DNA of 64,000 bases from Lolium rigidum (lineage: Eukaryota; Streptophyta; Magnoliopsida; Poales; Poaceae). Shown here in pieces: positions 34,801 to 46,829 of this stretch. How positions within the stretch are numbered: position 1 is the first letter of the stretch; each line of letters starts with the position of its first letter. Made by a program: the position numbers and the translations under genes. The stretch lies in assembly GCF_022539505.1 (NCBI RefSeq), contig NC_061509.1, forward strand, positions 212,684,254 to 212,748,253. The letters are read 5' to 3'. Below the pieces are notes generated by a model. It was not told where the DNA came from and ran no database searches. It saw only the letters and a program-made list of their open reading frames with translations.

Positions 34801-35285
34801 GCGGGCATAGTCCATGGCGCGGTGGTCGTCGTCTTGCTCGTCGGCGTCGAGGCCGGCATCGCGGAGCTCGTTTTGTCTCCGGCGAGTTCCAGCAGGGATT
34901 AAAAAAAGAGGACTATCCAGCATCGGTAGCTTCTAGGCGAGGGCGACGACGGAACTTGGCTAGGCGAGCTCCACTCCGGCGAGCTCCAATCCATGGCAAA
35001 AAGTAAATAGAGGGGGCAGAGGAGAGAGAAGATATGGAGCCTTGCGGTTGTATTTTCTGTCACTGCCAACTGGGCCACGAACGGACATGTGCGGATGGAA
35101 AAGCACGTCCGCGCTAGTCCGGCTCGACCCAAAAGTCACATAAATTTGGGATGGTTTTGGGTCGTCCCGGAGGCGGCAGCGGTCCGTTTTTGGGATGGAT
35201 CCGCGCGTTGGAAGCAGGTTTTACCCAAACGGATGAAAGTGGAGTCCGTTTTTGCGTTTTGGTCTCCGCGTTGGAGATGCCCTAA

Positions 35286-36947
35286 ATCCATGGGGACTTC
35301 GGCTCGGCAACCACATGATCGAGATGGGCCAAGAAGTCGCTGCTCCCAGCCTGCCTAATACCATCAACGTTCGTGATAAAATACATGTGTTCCCAATAAA
35401 CTCGTACTGTACTATAATCCAGGTAGTAACTATAGTTAGTAGGCACCCCATGCAACACGTGTTACTCTCCATTTATTAAACGGAAATACGAAAAATTAAA
35501 TAAAGTATGTATATTTGAACCGTCTACACCTTCATGTTTGCCGTGACAAGATCTTAGTGTCAAACGTTACTATTATCCACAAACAAAATATCTGTAGTAT
35601 ATACTATGTACACTAGAACACTAAAGTAACATGTGTGATATCAGCCATAATATCTTGAATCTCCCACCGTAACACTTAAACTACTGATATAGATAAATAG
35701 AGTTCATACTCCATATGTTCTCATCTTCAAAAATACAATGATATCAAGAAGTGATTAGATCTTCGGTAAAAGCACAAGTGCATATACAAGAAAAACATTT
35801 GTGGCGTGACTTTAGTGTACATATTTCACATGCCAATTATTTTTATTTTATGTAAGAAAGTTATATTGCTGCATTGCAAGTCCTTTTTGGACATGAGTGT
35901 GATTTTTGGAAATGTTACAGAAATGAGAAACTTTGATCAACGATCACATACAAGTGCAATGTATGTGGTTCCAAAAGAACAATTTTCTGTAGCCCAAATG
36001 GAAACTTTTTTACGGTTTATATATAGTTTGTTGGTAATTCGAGTTCTGATTTGATTGATTTATTTGGTAATTGTATAATAAGAGTTCTCACAATAAATAT
36101 CATCGCGGACACAAAATCTGGCATGCTAACATAACATGGACAAGTAAATAAGATGGTTCCCTAAAAAAACAAGTAAATAAGATGGAAACAACGAAGAGCA
36201 CATTTCTGTAACCATTAGAAATATAACTGTGCTACTTCTATGTTGGTTTGTTATGTTTACTGATATTAAGTCCATAGATACATACATAATGTCCAAAACA
36301 AGTTTGACGCTAAATTTTGATAAGCAAGAAAAATATGGGTTCAAGATACTAACATGTTTTGTGGCCAACCCTCTGGTCATCACATCCTCCAATTGCTCTT
36401 GCTCAATTATCAAACAAAAGTATAGCTTATGTTAACAAATTTTTGGCATTTGTCATTATCCGTTTCTTTGATTGTAATAACTAATTTTTTTGTTAATCAA
36501 TAAAGAATAATATATGGCATACTAGGAAGGATTCCATGTCATTTTGTGCTATGTGTTGTCTTTTTCATTCCGCTACAAATAGAATGTGTCGTCATATAAG
36601 ATGATCTTTAATTATCCCCGCACTAGCATTATCAAGTTTAGTCATTTTATGTGCCAAAGCACTAAAAATATAATAGCTATATGATAACCATTAATGTGCA
36701 TGGATCCATGTTAATGCAAAATGTCATAATGTGTGTCTATATATCTAATAATTGGTCAAGGAGACCACCATATTTTTCTCTTGTGTGCATTCATACCACA
36801 TTAGAATTTGTTTATCCTAGGATATAAGTAAGTCGGTCAAATGCAGGTGTCTGCTTGCAAAACCTCAAATAGATATATTATGCTTTTGACTGTAATGCAC
36901 TAAACTATCGGTTCAATTCTCTGTTTCCCACAATCACAATCTTACTA
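35286..36947. other. Intergenic, AT-rich
   Basis: No gene recognised. It contains an inverted copy (about 35378-35402) of the AAGTTTATTGGGAACACATG string at 33222-33250, and the tiny insertion at 36157-36169. Confidence 0.55.
36141..36185 (+). mobile_element. Tiny A-tailed insertion with 16-bp TSD
   Basis: CAAGTAAATAAGATGG occurs at 36141-36156 and again at 36170-36185, flanking only TTCCCTAAAAAAA. The long perfect duplication plus A-tail is the signature of target-primed reverse transcription, here leaving 13 bp. Confidence 0.75.
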
Positions 36948-37030
36948 CTCCATCTGGCCCAAAAATAGTTGTTGTGGTTTTAGTTCAAATTTATACTAAA
37001 ACCACGATTAGTATTTTGGATCAGAGGGAG
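36948..37030. mobile_element. Stowaway MITE (83 bp)
   Basis: CTCCATCTGGCCCAAAAATA at one end mirrors TATTTTGGATCAGAGGGAG at the other, with inner arms TGTGGTTTTAGT/ACTAAAACCACG and TA on both flanks. Short, AT-rich hairpin typical of Stowaway (Tc1/mariner). Confidence 0.85.
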
Positions 37031-37174
37031 TATTACACTCATAGCGAGCATAAAAAGACAATACCACGACATGCTCTAAGTGCACAAACAATCAGGACAT
37101 AAGTATGCACCCTCTCTCATCCTCCCTCGATTGCATACTCGCTATAGCAGCTCGAAGTTGAGCCAGAAAAACTC

Positions 37175-37444
37175 ATGATTATTAGTGCAGAAAAGGATGT
37201 TGAGAAGATCCTAGCCAAAATTGTATCCACGAGAGCATTGCTGGCAGTCACGTGTGATGAGGCTGCAAAATTTAAGCTAGCAATGATAGTAGCAGCGCTG
37301 ATTTCATTAATTAAAGAAAAAATCACACATAAATTCAGTGAATTTGTGTCACGTAAATTTGAACTCAAAATTCAAATTATCCAGAATTTTTTAGTAAATC
37401 ATACATGTTCCTTTGACTATTTTGGAAAAGTTTTGTTATATTAG
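37175..37444 (+). CDS. Unrecognised small ORF
   Basis: 89 codons from an ATG; MIISAEKDVEKILAKIVSTR is helix-like, followed by a hydrophobic AMIVAALISLI. The frame is open upstream of the ATG for about ten codons. No family recognised, no promoter or splice evidence, and the opposite strand is also open. May be chance. Confidence 0.15.
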   Translation: MIISAEKDVEKILAKIVSTRALLAVTCDEAAKFKLAMIVAALISLIKEKITHKFSEFVSRKFELKIQIIQNFLVNHTCSFDYFGKVLLY

Positions 37445-39603
37445 GGTAACAGGTTTATGATTTAATTGCATTTTGAGCATGAAGCATAAAAAGCTATTTA
37501 ATCATAAACCATTGATCGAAATGAAACTGAAGTTTCCTAGAAAACATTCCAGAATATATATGCCTCACTGGAATTTTTTCAACTTTTTCTAGATATTTTG
37601 AATTTTGAGTACAACATTTTGATCAACCCTGTCCATTAGGTCTTGGTCGTTGGGCAGTGAGATCGACAACTTTGCTTCACGAAATCACTGAATCTCTGTC
37701 TGGGAATAGCCTGCTTGTTTTTTACAGGACAAGAGGAGCGGAAACTCGTTATGGAACCCAGGTCCAGATGCTCTCTTTATGTATTTTTACTTGTATTCAG
37801 AAGCAGGCAACGTTTTATGAACAGTGTGTAGGTCAAGCATCTGCAAGCATTCAATTCCTATGCGTCCGTTGATCCTGGACGGAAGAAACGGCCTGCACCG
37901 TCAAGATTGTCAGCCACCTCGGTTGGTTCTATTTCGTTTGTAGCTGTTTCCGCCCACCTGGAGGCGTCACCTGATTGCAGATGCCGGTTAGTGAGATTTA
38001 CAAATTCCGGTTAGAGCATCTCCACCGGGCGGCTTCCAAATAGACGTCCGGCAGGGCCATCAGCACTGCTGTATGGGGGTTACCGATAGAGCATCCTCTA
38101 TTTGGTGATGCTGCTCCCACACCGGTTCCCATAAGCCTCGATAGAATTTGAAACTTGGAATGACATTTAAAATCAGAATTTATACATAATGCATACAAAA
38201 TTCATACAAAATTCATACGAAAGCTATAAAAAAATTACTCGAATTTAAACCTAAATACAACTTAAACTTAACCCTAATCTAATGGCCATCGGTTGGGGCG
38301 CGCGATGGGTATGCCTCGCCGTCATTCTTCCCCTTTGCCGCCTATGTGTGCCCACCTCTCGGCCCTTGCTTCGCGCATTTGGCGGTGGAGCATGGCGGCC
38401 GGCGTCGCAGAAGCTTGCTGGCAGCACTGTCAGCCTTTGCCGAGAAGCCTCGTTCTCGCGCCTCGCTTGCTCGCCCCTCGGTTGGCACATGTTCGGCTTT
38501 CCTCACCTTTCCGTTCGTGCTAGTTCAAGTCCGCATTTATTAGCATACATATCTCTGGACCGTATTTGCAATACCTGACCCTCTGTTTCACCTACACTTT
38601 CTACGCGTCTTCAAATAAAAGGTAGTCATGCCACGCAGGGATGCCCAGACAACGTAATTGGTCCAGCAAAGCAGGTGCATCTGGTACCGGGAGCCAAAAC
38701 TGCATCCCCTTTCTTTCAGGGCTATTTAGTTGAAGTTAGACCCGGAAATTTAATTGGGCTCCCTATACTCCCTCCACCCAAAAAACACATTTCAAATTGT
38801 CAAAAAATTCTAAAAAATTCACATGTAAATTTCGACAATCTATATGCGTTCGTACAGTTTGGCGAAAAACCAATATTGTTTGTGCTTGATGTAAAAAAAA
38901 CAACAAAATGTCTCATAAAAAGCTTTATTTTTAGCACCAAATTTTATCTTTTTACATAGCCCAAACAACAAGCCAAGACTTTGTGAGCACGTAGCATGTG
39001 AAGATATCATATAAAATTTTCATTTGAAATTTTTGATCATTTCAAAATGTATCAAAAAATATATTTCAAAATAAAAGGGATTATATGCGCCCAAGAGCCA
39101 AAACAACAGGCGCAGGAATTTTCAGTTATTTGAAGCAACTTTAAAAAATTCTTTGACCAACTTTCTGTCCAGGAAAAAGATTTCATAAATCATGAGCTAA
39201 GTTTAGAAAAAAAATGATCCGTGGGAGCTCTTAGCTATTGGGCCACTCAGCTCCAGCTTGAATATGTTCCCCATTATCGCTTTGATGGGCTGTAGCCTAT
39301 GTTTGCATCCGCGCACTTAGCTATTTGCATCGGAGCTCTTTTTGTTTTCTTTTGGGCTAGCACTTTACTGAAGGATCAAGTGGCCCATTGGCATGCAGAG
39401 ACTTCCCTGATGTTAGATCGAACTACACAGAAACGGAGCACACTTACCACTGAAAACGGAGCACTAGTACAATAAAAAGAAGTTGATTACAAATTAATTA
39501 AAAAATGAAACACAACTCAACTAAACCTAACTTTAGGTGCGCTGTCCCATCTAGTTCAAGCTTAGCCATAAGTTCGTACAAGTTAGGCCCAAAACACTAA
39601 AGC
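37445..39603. other. Intergenic with transposon remnants
   Basis: At 38014 a TTA precedes GAGCATCTCCACC, one end of a Harbinger-like element whose partner end I cannot find (GC-rich body to about 38560). About 38765-39085 is AT-rich DNA resembling a decayed DNA-transposon repeat. No gene recognised. Confidence 0.4.
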
Positions 39604-39611
39604 AATGCATC

Positions 39612-40655
39612 TAGGGACGACTCTAGAGGGGCGGCCACCCCATGCCCCCAAGGCCAAGAGGCCCCCAAATAGATACCTAGTACAGAGGGCGAGGGAGGAG
39701 ACACCATTAGAGCAGAGTTCGAAGTTTTTGTCATGCGGTTCAGGAAGAGGATTAAGGGTTAAATACGTCGCTTCCTATTGAGCTTGAGCCTTTTTCTCGT
39801 TTGGATGTCAACCAGACGATTAGGTAAAATTTAAGTGGGATGGAGCCAATGTGTTGCCTATGACAACGAGAACGACCCAAGGGAATAACAGCACACCATC
39901 AACGCATCGTTCCCCCCCCCCCCCCCCCCTTTTAGAGACGTTCCATCCTCCTCACAAGAAAAAGAGACGTTCCATCCTTTGTTTTTTTTGGAGATGTTCC
40001 ATTCTTTGTTGATTGTTCCATTTGATTGATCTAATTCCCTCATTGATCTAATTGTTATACACTCCTAGGTTATATCTTGCACAAATATATAAATTTAAAT
40101 TTTGGGAACACCGACAACTGACTGTCTACACACATAGACTTGATTTCTACGACCGCATAGAATTCTGTTAAAAAATTATTGCATTTTGGAGAAAAAAATT
40201 AATTTCGGACTCACATTTCTACTTTTTTTGTAGGTCAAAGATAAAACATAATTGTATGAAAATTTATGTGTACATTCTAGAATCAATTTGTACTTGTATA
40301 TTTGCATTCAGAATTTTCCTATGTTTACTACATAAAGTTTATGATTTTTTTAATCAGGCCCCCCTTGAAGGTACCGCTTATCTGCACCTGAAAATTCAAA
40401 ATTTCAGGTAGAGTCTGTACTATAATCGGTATGAATGATATTGACATACATTCATTGGTGCTTTTGCATGTAAATATTTTTGAAGGTCTGAAACACAACA
40501 TGTATAAATTGTTTGATAGCAATGGTGTTCTTGGATGCACTTTAAATCTCAAAATATTTTATATATAATTGTATTATTAATAATTATGATATTTATATTA
40601 AGGGGCCCATGATTAAGCTTTGCCCCGGGCCCCTCAAATCTCAGGACCGGCCCTG
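39612..40655. mobile_element. hAT-like non-autonomous transposon
   Basis: An exact 8-bp target duplication AATGCATC (39604-39611 and 40656-40663) flanks termini TAGGGACGACTCTAGAGGGG and CCCCTCAAATCTCAGGACCG...CCCTG. The ends match as a degenerate (C/T)AGGG inverted repeat. 8-bp TSD and CAGGG/CCCTG ends fit the hAT superfamily. 1,044 bp, AT-rich, no transposase frame. It contains a poly-C run at about 39912-39929. Confidence 0.8.
39934..39978 (+). mobile_element. Tiny A-tailed insertion with 16-bp TSD
   Basis: AGAGACGTTCCATCCT at 39934-39949 and 39963-39978 flanks CCTCACAAGAAAA (13 bp). It lies inside the hAT-like element, so it is younger than that element. A further imperfect copy of the target follows at about 39992. 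Confidence 0.65.
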
Positions 40656-40663
40656 AATGCATC

Positions 40664-43019
40664 ACTTTGTTTAGCTAAAAAAACAAGAACAAAACTTGTT
40701 TAGTTTAGAGCCATCTTCTTGCTTGATTATCTCCTGCATTCCTTCGCGAGCTTCAGGCCTTTGGTGGCTACGTTCAGGTCCCTTTTCCTAAAAAGATCTC
40801 ATCCTTGTTTCTTGTCCCTTTCCCGTAATTATTTTTGCAAAATGTAATCCCCAACATATGTTGGCGGTAACCCATAGGACATCATATCTAGTTCATATGC
40901 AAGTTGATTATCAGCTTTTAGAAAATTGCTAGTGTACTTCACTGTTTCGCTGTGTCCACAAGAACACTTCTGACAGGATGATATTATCTGAACTGTTCCA
41001 CTGTATTTCATCACCTTTACACATCTTTTTTTCCGACAGCGGTTCTAATGCTTGCGTGTCTTACATGGATCTGAGTGTGCGGAATGAGATTACATAGTCG
41101 GCATGGCCCAGGACAATCAACAACAGTTGACACTGCGAACGTATTTCAAATTTGGAGGGTCACGTTATTAAGTAACTAAAATTTCAAGCAAAATGCTCTC
41201 GGAAAGGATTTCAGTGTAGAGCTTATGCACCCTTTAGGGCAAGCTGTTATTTGTTTTACTATTTGTCTACCCCTAGAGCGCCCAGTTAAAAAATCCCAAA
41301 CCCTTGTTTTATTCTTGTTATTATTATGTTTTTTGAATCCCAATCGTTATATTGAACCATTATACCGGATAAATTAAGGAAGTAAACTGTATATATGTGC
41401 TGTTTCTGTCATGATTTGTCAAATAGGTAAAAGGCTATCTGGAGGAAAAGCAGGGAACAGACCTAACCTTCGCATCAACTGGGCTCCAATTCTCAGAAGA
41501 GATTTTGGGCCAAGGAACCTGGTGCCAGGAAGTCAACGTTTTTGGTTTATCTTTGTCCGTTTTACAGCGACTTAAAGGTGAATTGGTGGCCACAACAGTG
41601 AGATGTGAAATATGTGGCCTGGAAAAAATGGAGCAAAATTCTGCTATGTCTGGCTGTGCAGATTGCGCAATGCATATGGATGCTATTTTAACCGTCAGAA
41701 TCCTTCAGATGTGCACTGCTCAGTCACAACAACTACCAAAACGTGTCATATTCTGAGCACAGGAAGAAGCAATATATCACCCATCAGTCAATCACAAGAA
41801 AAGAAAAAACACCAAACAGACCTACCATGGATCACTCGTTGCTTATCTGGAGAAGACCTATCTGGCCTCCGTCTCTCCACCTGAAGCGAATGGCAGCCAC
41901 GAGCGCCCTAGCTAGCAAAATATCAAGGCCACATGGCTGCAGTCTAGAGCCGTCATTTTAGTTGGCCGTAGCAATCGGAGACTCGGAGCTGAGAAGGAAG
42001 CCAAGAAACGTCCACTTTTCAGCGAGCTATGTTTAAACCACGACGGCTCAGATCATCGTACTTGTACCACGCTCTACCAGTCGTCTACCGGTCCTCTAAT
42101 GTTTACCACCTTAGACAAAAGCTCCTCTACCGATCGTCGTCTGGCCGCCCGCCGGCTGCGTTTCCCGCAGCGACAGTTCACGAGCTGCCACAAAGTCCCC
42201 TCCGTCGCCGTTCCTCTCCCGGGCGCGAAGGCATGGTGGCTAAAGCGCCGGAGACGCAGCCAGTGTGGTGGTGCTACAGGTAGCTAGTGTTCAGTGGCGC
42301 TATGTCGATTGGAGAGCGACGGGCGCTGTAAAATGCAAATGATGGGAGCGTCACACCGGGTTTTTTCAGGTGATGTGAGAGGTAATCCGGTAAGTCATGT
42401 CACATACTGTCATGTAACTAGGCACGTCAAAGCGGCTGCGGTATGACGAGAAATTAGGTAATCTAATCAAGTGTACGTTTACATCAACAAACCGGTATGC
42501 CAGCTGCATGCCTAGCTTCAGTAGCGAATTGGCAGCAGGTGATCTCTCGGTGAGCTGAAGTGACAGATATAAGTGCTGTGCATTTCATTCGTCACCAGGC
42601 GGAATTAAAGCGAAAGGTTTGGTTAAGATCATTTCGTCTCGCGCGGATCGTGGTTAAAGTGCACTTAACCAGCGCGCTAGCGTCAGACAAAATCTAGACT
42701 GCACTTAACCAGCACACCCTTGGTCTCCATGACAGCGAAGCTGCGTGTAATGTATGCCTTTATGCTAAAATAAGAGGCACGCATGAGTGCAATTCACAAA
42801 AAGCGAAGGAACGGGACGAAAGCATCGATCGAAAGTGAGAATTTGCGTTTGTTTACTCTTATCTGTAATCACTGTCGACCAATTTAATTCACTCGTCTGA
42901 CCGCACTGAAACAGACCAAACATGCATGGGTTTACCTGAAAACATTGCGTGCTGCCTCCGGGCGAATGAAGGCATCTTAATTTGGTATTACCTTCTCTTT
43001 GTGCCAAATCATAGCATAC
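40664..43019. other. Intergenic
   Basis: No gene recognised. Short frames at 41505-41756 and 42029-42287 lack domains, start context or splice signals that would support them. Confidence 0.5.
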
Positions 43020-43560
43020 CCGTAAGAAGTGGATCGGGGCACGACAGAAAAAGGATAAGGAGATTGGGATCATACGAATGGCCTAATTCACAGTAGTTTA
43101 AATGATCTTTATGGATTGGAAAGCACGACGCAGTTACATATTACTTTGCTTTTGTCAAATATCTTAGGTACTCGTTGATCTTGTTGGATCCTCGGAAATG
43201 TGTGGAGTTCAGTAACCCATTGTGCAGACCGGGAGGTGCAACTGTGCAACCTAACGCTTAGCAATTTGCCTCAAAAAAAAAAAACCTAAAGCTCAACGCC
43301 AGAATCAGTGTGTTGCAGGCCCTCGCGGAATGCTCGCACGCCAAATTAATCTGATCGGCCGTGCAGGAGCGGCTTGGTGTGTTAAGAAACACAGCATATA
43401 CTTGAAAGATTCTAAAACTGTTGAGAAAGTCACAGGAAGTGGATTGGTACACAAGAGGAAAAGGATAAGGGGATTGCCATCATACGAATGACCTAATTAA
43501 CAGTACTTTAGGTGATCTTTTGTGCACTGGAGAGCACGATATGGTTACACATTACTTGCT
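43020..43560. repeat. Direct duplication, two copies about 408 bp apart
   Basis: 43020-43150 and 43430-43560 share AAAAGGATAAGG, GATTGGGATCATACGAATG, CCTAATT(C/A)ACAGTA and GATCTTT with scattered changes. Non-coding. The second copy continues into AT-rich intergenic DNA. Confidence 0.7.
43248..43293 (+). mobile_element. Tiny A-tailed insertion, imperfect TSD
   Basis: AACCTAACGCT (43248-43258) and AACCTAAAGCT (43283-43293) flank TAGCAATTTGCCTC plus an A-run. One mismatch in 11, so older or less certain than the other cases. Confidence 0.4.
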
Positions 43561-44430
43561 CGGAACTCTTGCTATCCAAGAAGTAGAGAAGGTAATATGG
43601 CTACTACCACGAATTCTAGCGTGGAGGTATTTTCAAGTGAGGAAGATTGGGATCCTAAGTAGTAGTGTGCATGGAGAATGACGAGGTCTACTTTGTGGAA
43701 GATCTAAGAAAGAGTGAGCATACATCAATGGGTGGCATTCCTCTATAGGAAAACAATGAAGACAAACAGTAAGACATAGAAGGCGGTCTCTTCATGGAGT
43801 GAGCAAGGAAAAGCTCATCAATGATAAAGAAAACACAAAATTGGAGAACATGGAACATATCGGTTTGAAGCCAGGAAGTATGCAATGTTGAACTTGCTCA
43901 AATTAATTTACCATCTTACATGTTTCAAATGTTATCCTAAAAAGAAGTGGCGAAGATGCAAGGATGGAGAAGGGTGAAGAAGAAAAGTAAGTTGCAAGTC
44001 TGCAACGAGTGTGAGATGAAGCTCCTGTTAAGGGGAGACCAATCTTCGTGGCATCAAGAAAAAAAGAAGACGTGAAATGAAATATCTCATGACATCCAAG
44101 TACATGAAAAGGAGATGATCCACCAGGAAAGTATGTATTGAGGGGGTTTGGTAAATATAATGCATATTTAGAATATTATATAGAAGGTGTTCAAAAAGTC
44201 ACAAGAATATTCTAGAAAATTTTGAAATATTACACATTGGAGGATACCTCAAACAGTTCTAGAATCTGCAAAGATAATCAAGGTGAAGATGGTTAGAAAA
44301 TACTAGGAAAAATTCTAAAGCAAATTTTGAAGTGTAATATGAAATAGCTTGAAACCTAATTTTTTATATAGAGCATTATAGAATAGTGTTCAAGGTTACT
44401 GGATGGTTTCCACTTGAGGGAAAAGTTGAA
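43561..44430. other. Intergenic, AT-rich
   Basis: Nothing recognisable; no long frame or terminal repeats. Confidence 0.6.
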
Positions 44431-44432
44431 TG

Positions 44433-44842
44433 GAGCAGGTGCAACTCTGCGCACCTACACATTTTTCAACTTTGTCTTTTTTGTATCTTCCAAATTGTGT
44501 AATATTTCGATTTGATTTTTTTGCAGGTCACTCAAAAATAACAAATATAATGGAGGAAAAATAGTTCAGAATTTTTTTTGTGCAAATTTAAATTTTAAAT
44601 TATTTAAAATTCAAAATAATTTTTTGAAATACATATATAGATAATGACATAAAAAATCCAAAATATTTATCCCACATTCCAATTGTTATGTTTAAGTGAT
44701 CTGCAAATTTTTGAGTTCAAACAATATGTGGTACGAGAGATACAAAAATAATAAATTATTTGAAAGGGGAACAAAAATAATTTACACGGATCATGATGCA
44801 GTATACACGGTGTAGATAGGGGTGCTCACCAAGCACCTGCTC
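44433..44842. mobile_element. Putative MITE with GAGCAGGTGC termini
   Basis: GAGCAGGTGC at the left mirrors GCACCTGCTC at the right, with further partial pairing (GCACCTACAC / GTGTAGATAGGGGTGC). The core is AT-rich and non-coding. No clear target duplication; superfamily unassigned. Confidence 0.55.
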
Positions 44843-45394
44843 TGAAAGTCCACTCTCTTCCACTTGAAGCAATTCAATTGAATGCACAAATATAAATAGG
44901 GTGCCAACCCTTCCATTTAATGCAAGAAAGAATGTAGACAAACTGGGAAGAGAGGAGGATCTACACTGTAAGGTTGGCTGTGAGAATTCCATAGTAGTGA
45001 TAATTATCCACAAAAATTGTGTTCAAGTTTGTAGTGTACATAACAGAGGGTTGAGTTAGACTCACATTGTTAGAGTGTGAAGATCCTTAATTGTGGATAG
45101 TATAGCCAACAGGCACCGAGTTCCTTACAAGTGGCATATGAGTCAAGGGACCAGCCCCCGCATTTTCTACATGGTGCAAAGTTAACCTGGATACTACACT
45201 TTTAGGAATGGCATTGTATGTTCAGAAATGGTCTTATAAAGCTCAATGTCGTTAATGATCAAAATTGTGTGGATGATCTGGTCATTGAGAAGTAAATGAG
45301 TCATAAATTGGAGCCTTTAAAGTTTCAAGGGTGCATGACTGGAAGCTTGGGACAACTTAGCTGAAATAATGATGGTTGTACCCCTCTAGTAGTA

Positions 45395-45600
45395 TGGGTT
45401 AAGATCAACGTGGATGGGGCGACCAATGAAGCATATTGACTAGCAAACCCTTATATGGAGTAAAAAAAGTTCTGATGTGGTCAGGTTTTTGGCTGCTTTT
45501 GCTAGAAAGTACGACCACGCTGATGATCATTTGGTTATAGTAGCTTTGATCTACCCCTGCCAGATTATTTTCGCAGAAATTTTGCTAAATTGATACTCTG
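45395..45600 (+). pseudogene. RNase H-like domain remnant
   Basis: VKINVDGATNEAY near 45408, then after a shift SSDVVRFLAAFARKYDHADD, fit the start and centre of the plant RNase H-like domain (PF13456) of LINE or related retroelements. Stops and frameshifts break it. Flanking sequence is unassigned. Confidence 0.4.
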
Positions 45601-46043
45601 ATTGGCATGAATGATGACAAAAATAAAATAAGTATGGGAAATGGTAAAACAGTATGTTGACACACTATACAAGGTCCTCATCTCGTTCTTCTTGCATATA
45701 ATTTGGATATAGGAGACCGAGTGTGTTTAAAGTTGTAAATGTTTTTTTGAAATTTATATCAAATAAAAAATCTTATGTATGCTTGCTTTAAATTAATATA
45801 ATTTAATAAGAAATTGGACAAGTGTAATCCATGTACTTCACTATATTTTTATTAAGTATGTATCACATTCAAAATGTGGAAACCACTTACACAGTGCTTT
45901 GATCCAATGTAGATCAGAAATGCACCTATCAAGTAACATAAGCGAAACCTGCACCACAAAAAATTGTTTCATTTCCATATCTAACAACTTATACTACGAA
46001 ATTTTCTAGTAGTGCTAATTTTGTACAACATAAACAGGGAAAT

Positions 46044-46529
46044 GTGAGTGTCCTGGCACGTGGGGGGCAGCCCAGCGACGAACTTGCTGCCCCGCTCGCC
46101 GTGGCCGAGCAGCTTCTCTTCGGTGGTGCCCCGGAGCTGCCTTCTGGGCCGGCCACTCTCCCTGCGCCTCAAGCGCTGGCCCCGGAGGTGCCCCTGGAAC
46201 CTGCCTCGGCGATCACCTTACAGGATGAGGCAGCTGCCTCTGATCCTTCAGAGCCTCGTCGCAGTTCTCGGTTTGCCAAGGATGCCATGTTTGTCTCCAT
46301 TGTGGACAAGGCGATCCTGCGCAAAAAAGCTCTCAATGAAGGCGCTTCTCAACCTGCTCAGCCTCCTCGACGTCGCGGGGAGCTGCTCGCCGACAACCTC
46401 TTCGCCGTTGCCGTTGAGGATGGTGCAATCCTGAGGGATGGCGATGTGCTGGCTCTTGCTGGCGCCTGCGACATTTCGGCCTCGGAGCTTGGCGTCACCG
46501 CGCCCCTGATGCGTCTTCAGTCTCCATGA
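46044..46529 (+). pseudogene. LINE ORF1 C-terminal part
   Basis: About 160 codons ending in a stop at 46527-46529, including SEPRRSSRFAKDAMFVSIVD and AILRKKALNEG, which I recall as the tail of grass LINE ORF1 (RNA-binding) proteins. The upstream RRM/zinc-knuckle part is absent, so the first ATG is not the native start. ORF2 follows after about 300 bp. Confidence 0.6.
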
Positions 46530-46829
46530 TCAGTTTGCTTTCGCCTTGTGCTACGTTGGCCTGCTGTTCCGCTAGTCTTTTCTTCTGTGTCGTTGTTCCT
46601 ACCTTAGCAAGGTTGAGCTCGAGCTGTAATTGGATCTCTGGGCATCCTTTGCCCGGAGCTAGCTCCGTGCGGCTGTGCATGGACGCCTTGGCTCTTTTTT
46701 TGGGTTGTACTGTTAACTCCTTTCTCATTCCTGTTAAGCAACTTCGGTATGACTTGGTTATTGATGTTGTTTCTCCTCTATACAACGACCGTTCTAGATG
46801 TTCCAGCTTATGTCGCATTTTCTTTAACC

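Larger units (their letters stand above)
33649..35282. mobile_element. Harbinger-like element with captured gene fragment
   Basis: Termini GGGCATCTCCAAC and GTTGGAGATGCCC are perfect inverted repeats flanked by TAA (33646-33648 and 35283-35285). Subterminal CGGACGCGTTTT/CCGTTTTTGCG motifs are partly mirrored. The 1,634-bp element has a GC-rich centre holding a fragment of a host gene (next entry) but no transposase. This is the layout of a gene-capturing (Pack-type) DNA element. Confidence 0.82.

Noticed and set aside
33842..34902. Long Arg/Pro/Ala frames on both strands
   Set aside because: Low-complexity translations of GC-rich tandem repeats; only 33838-34029 shows family-like sequence.
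39912..39929. Poly-C run (also near 56906-56920)
   Set aside because: Simple homopolymers, likely slippage or base-calling uncertainty; no function inferred.
41505..42287. Short frames in a low-repeat stretch
   Set aside because: No domain, conserved composition, splice sites or promoter to support a gene.
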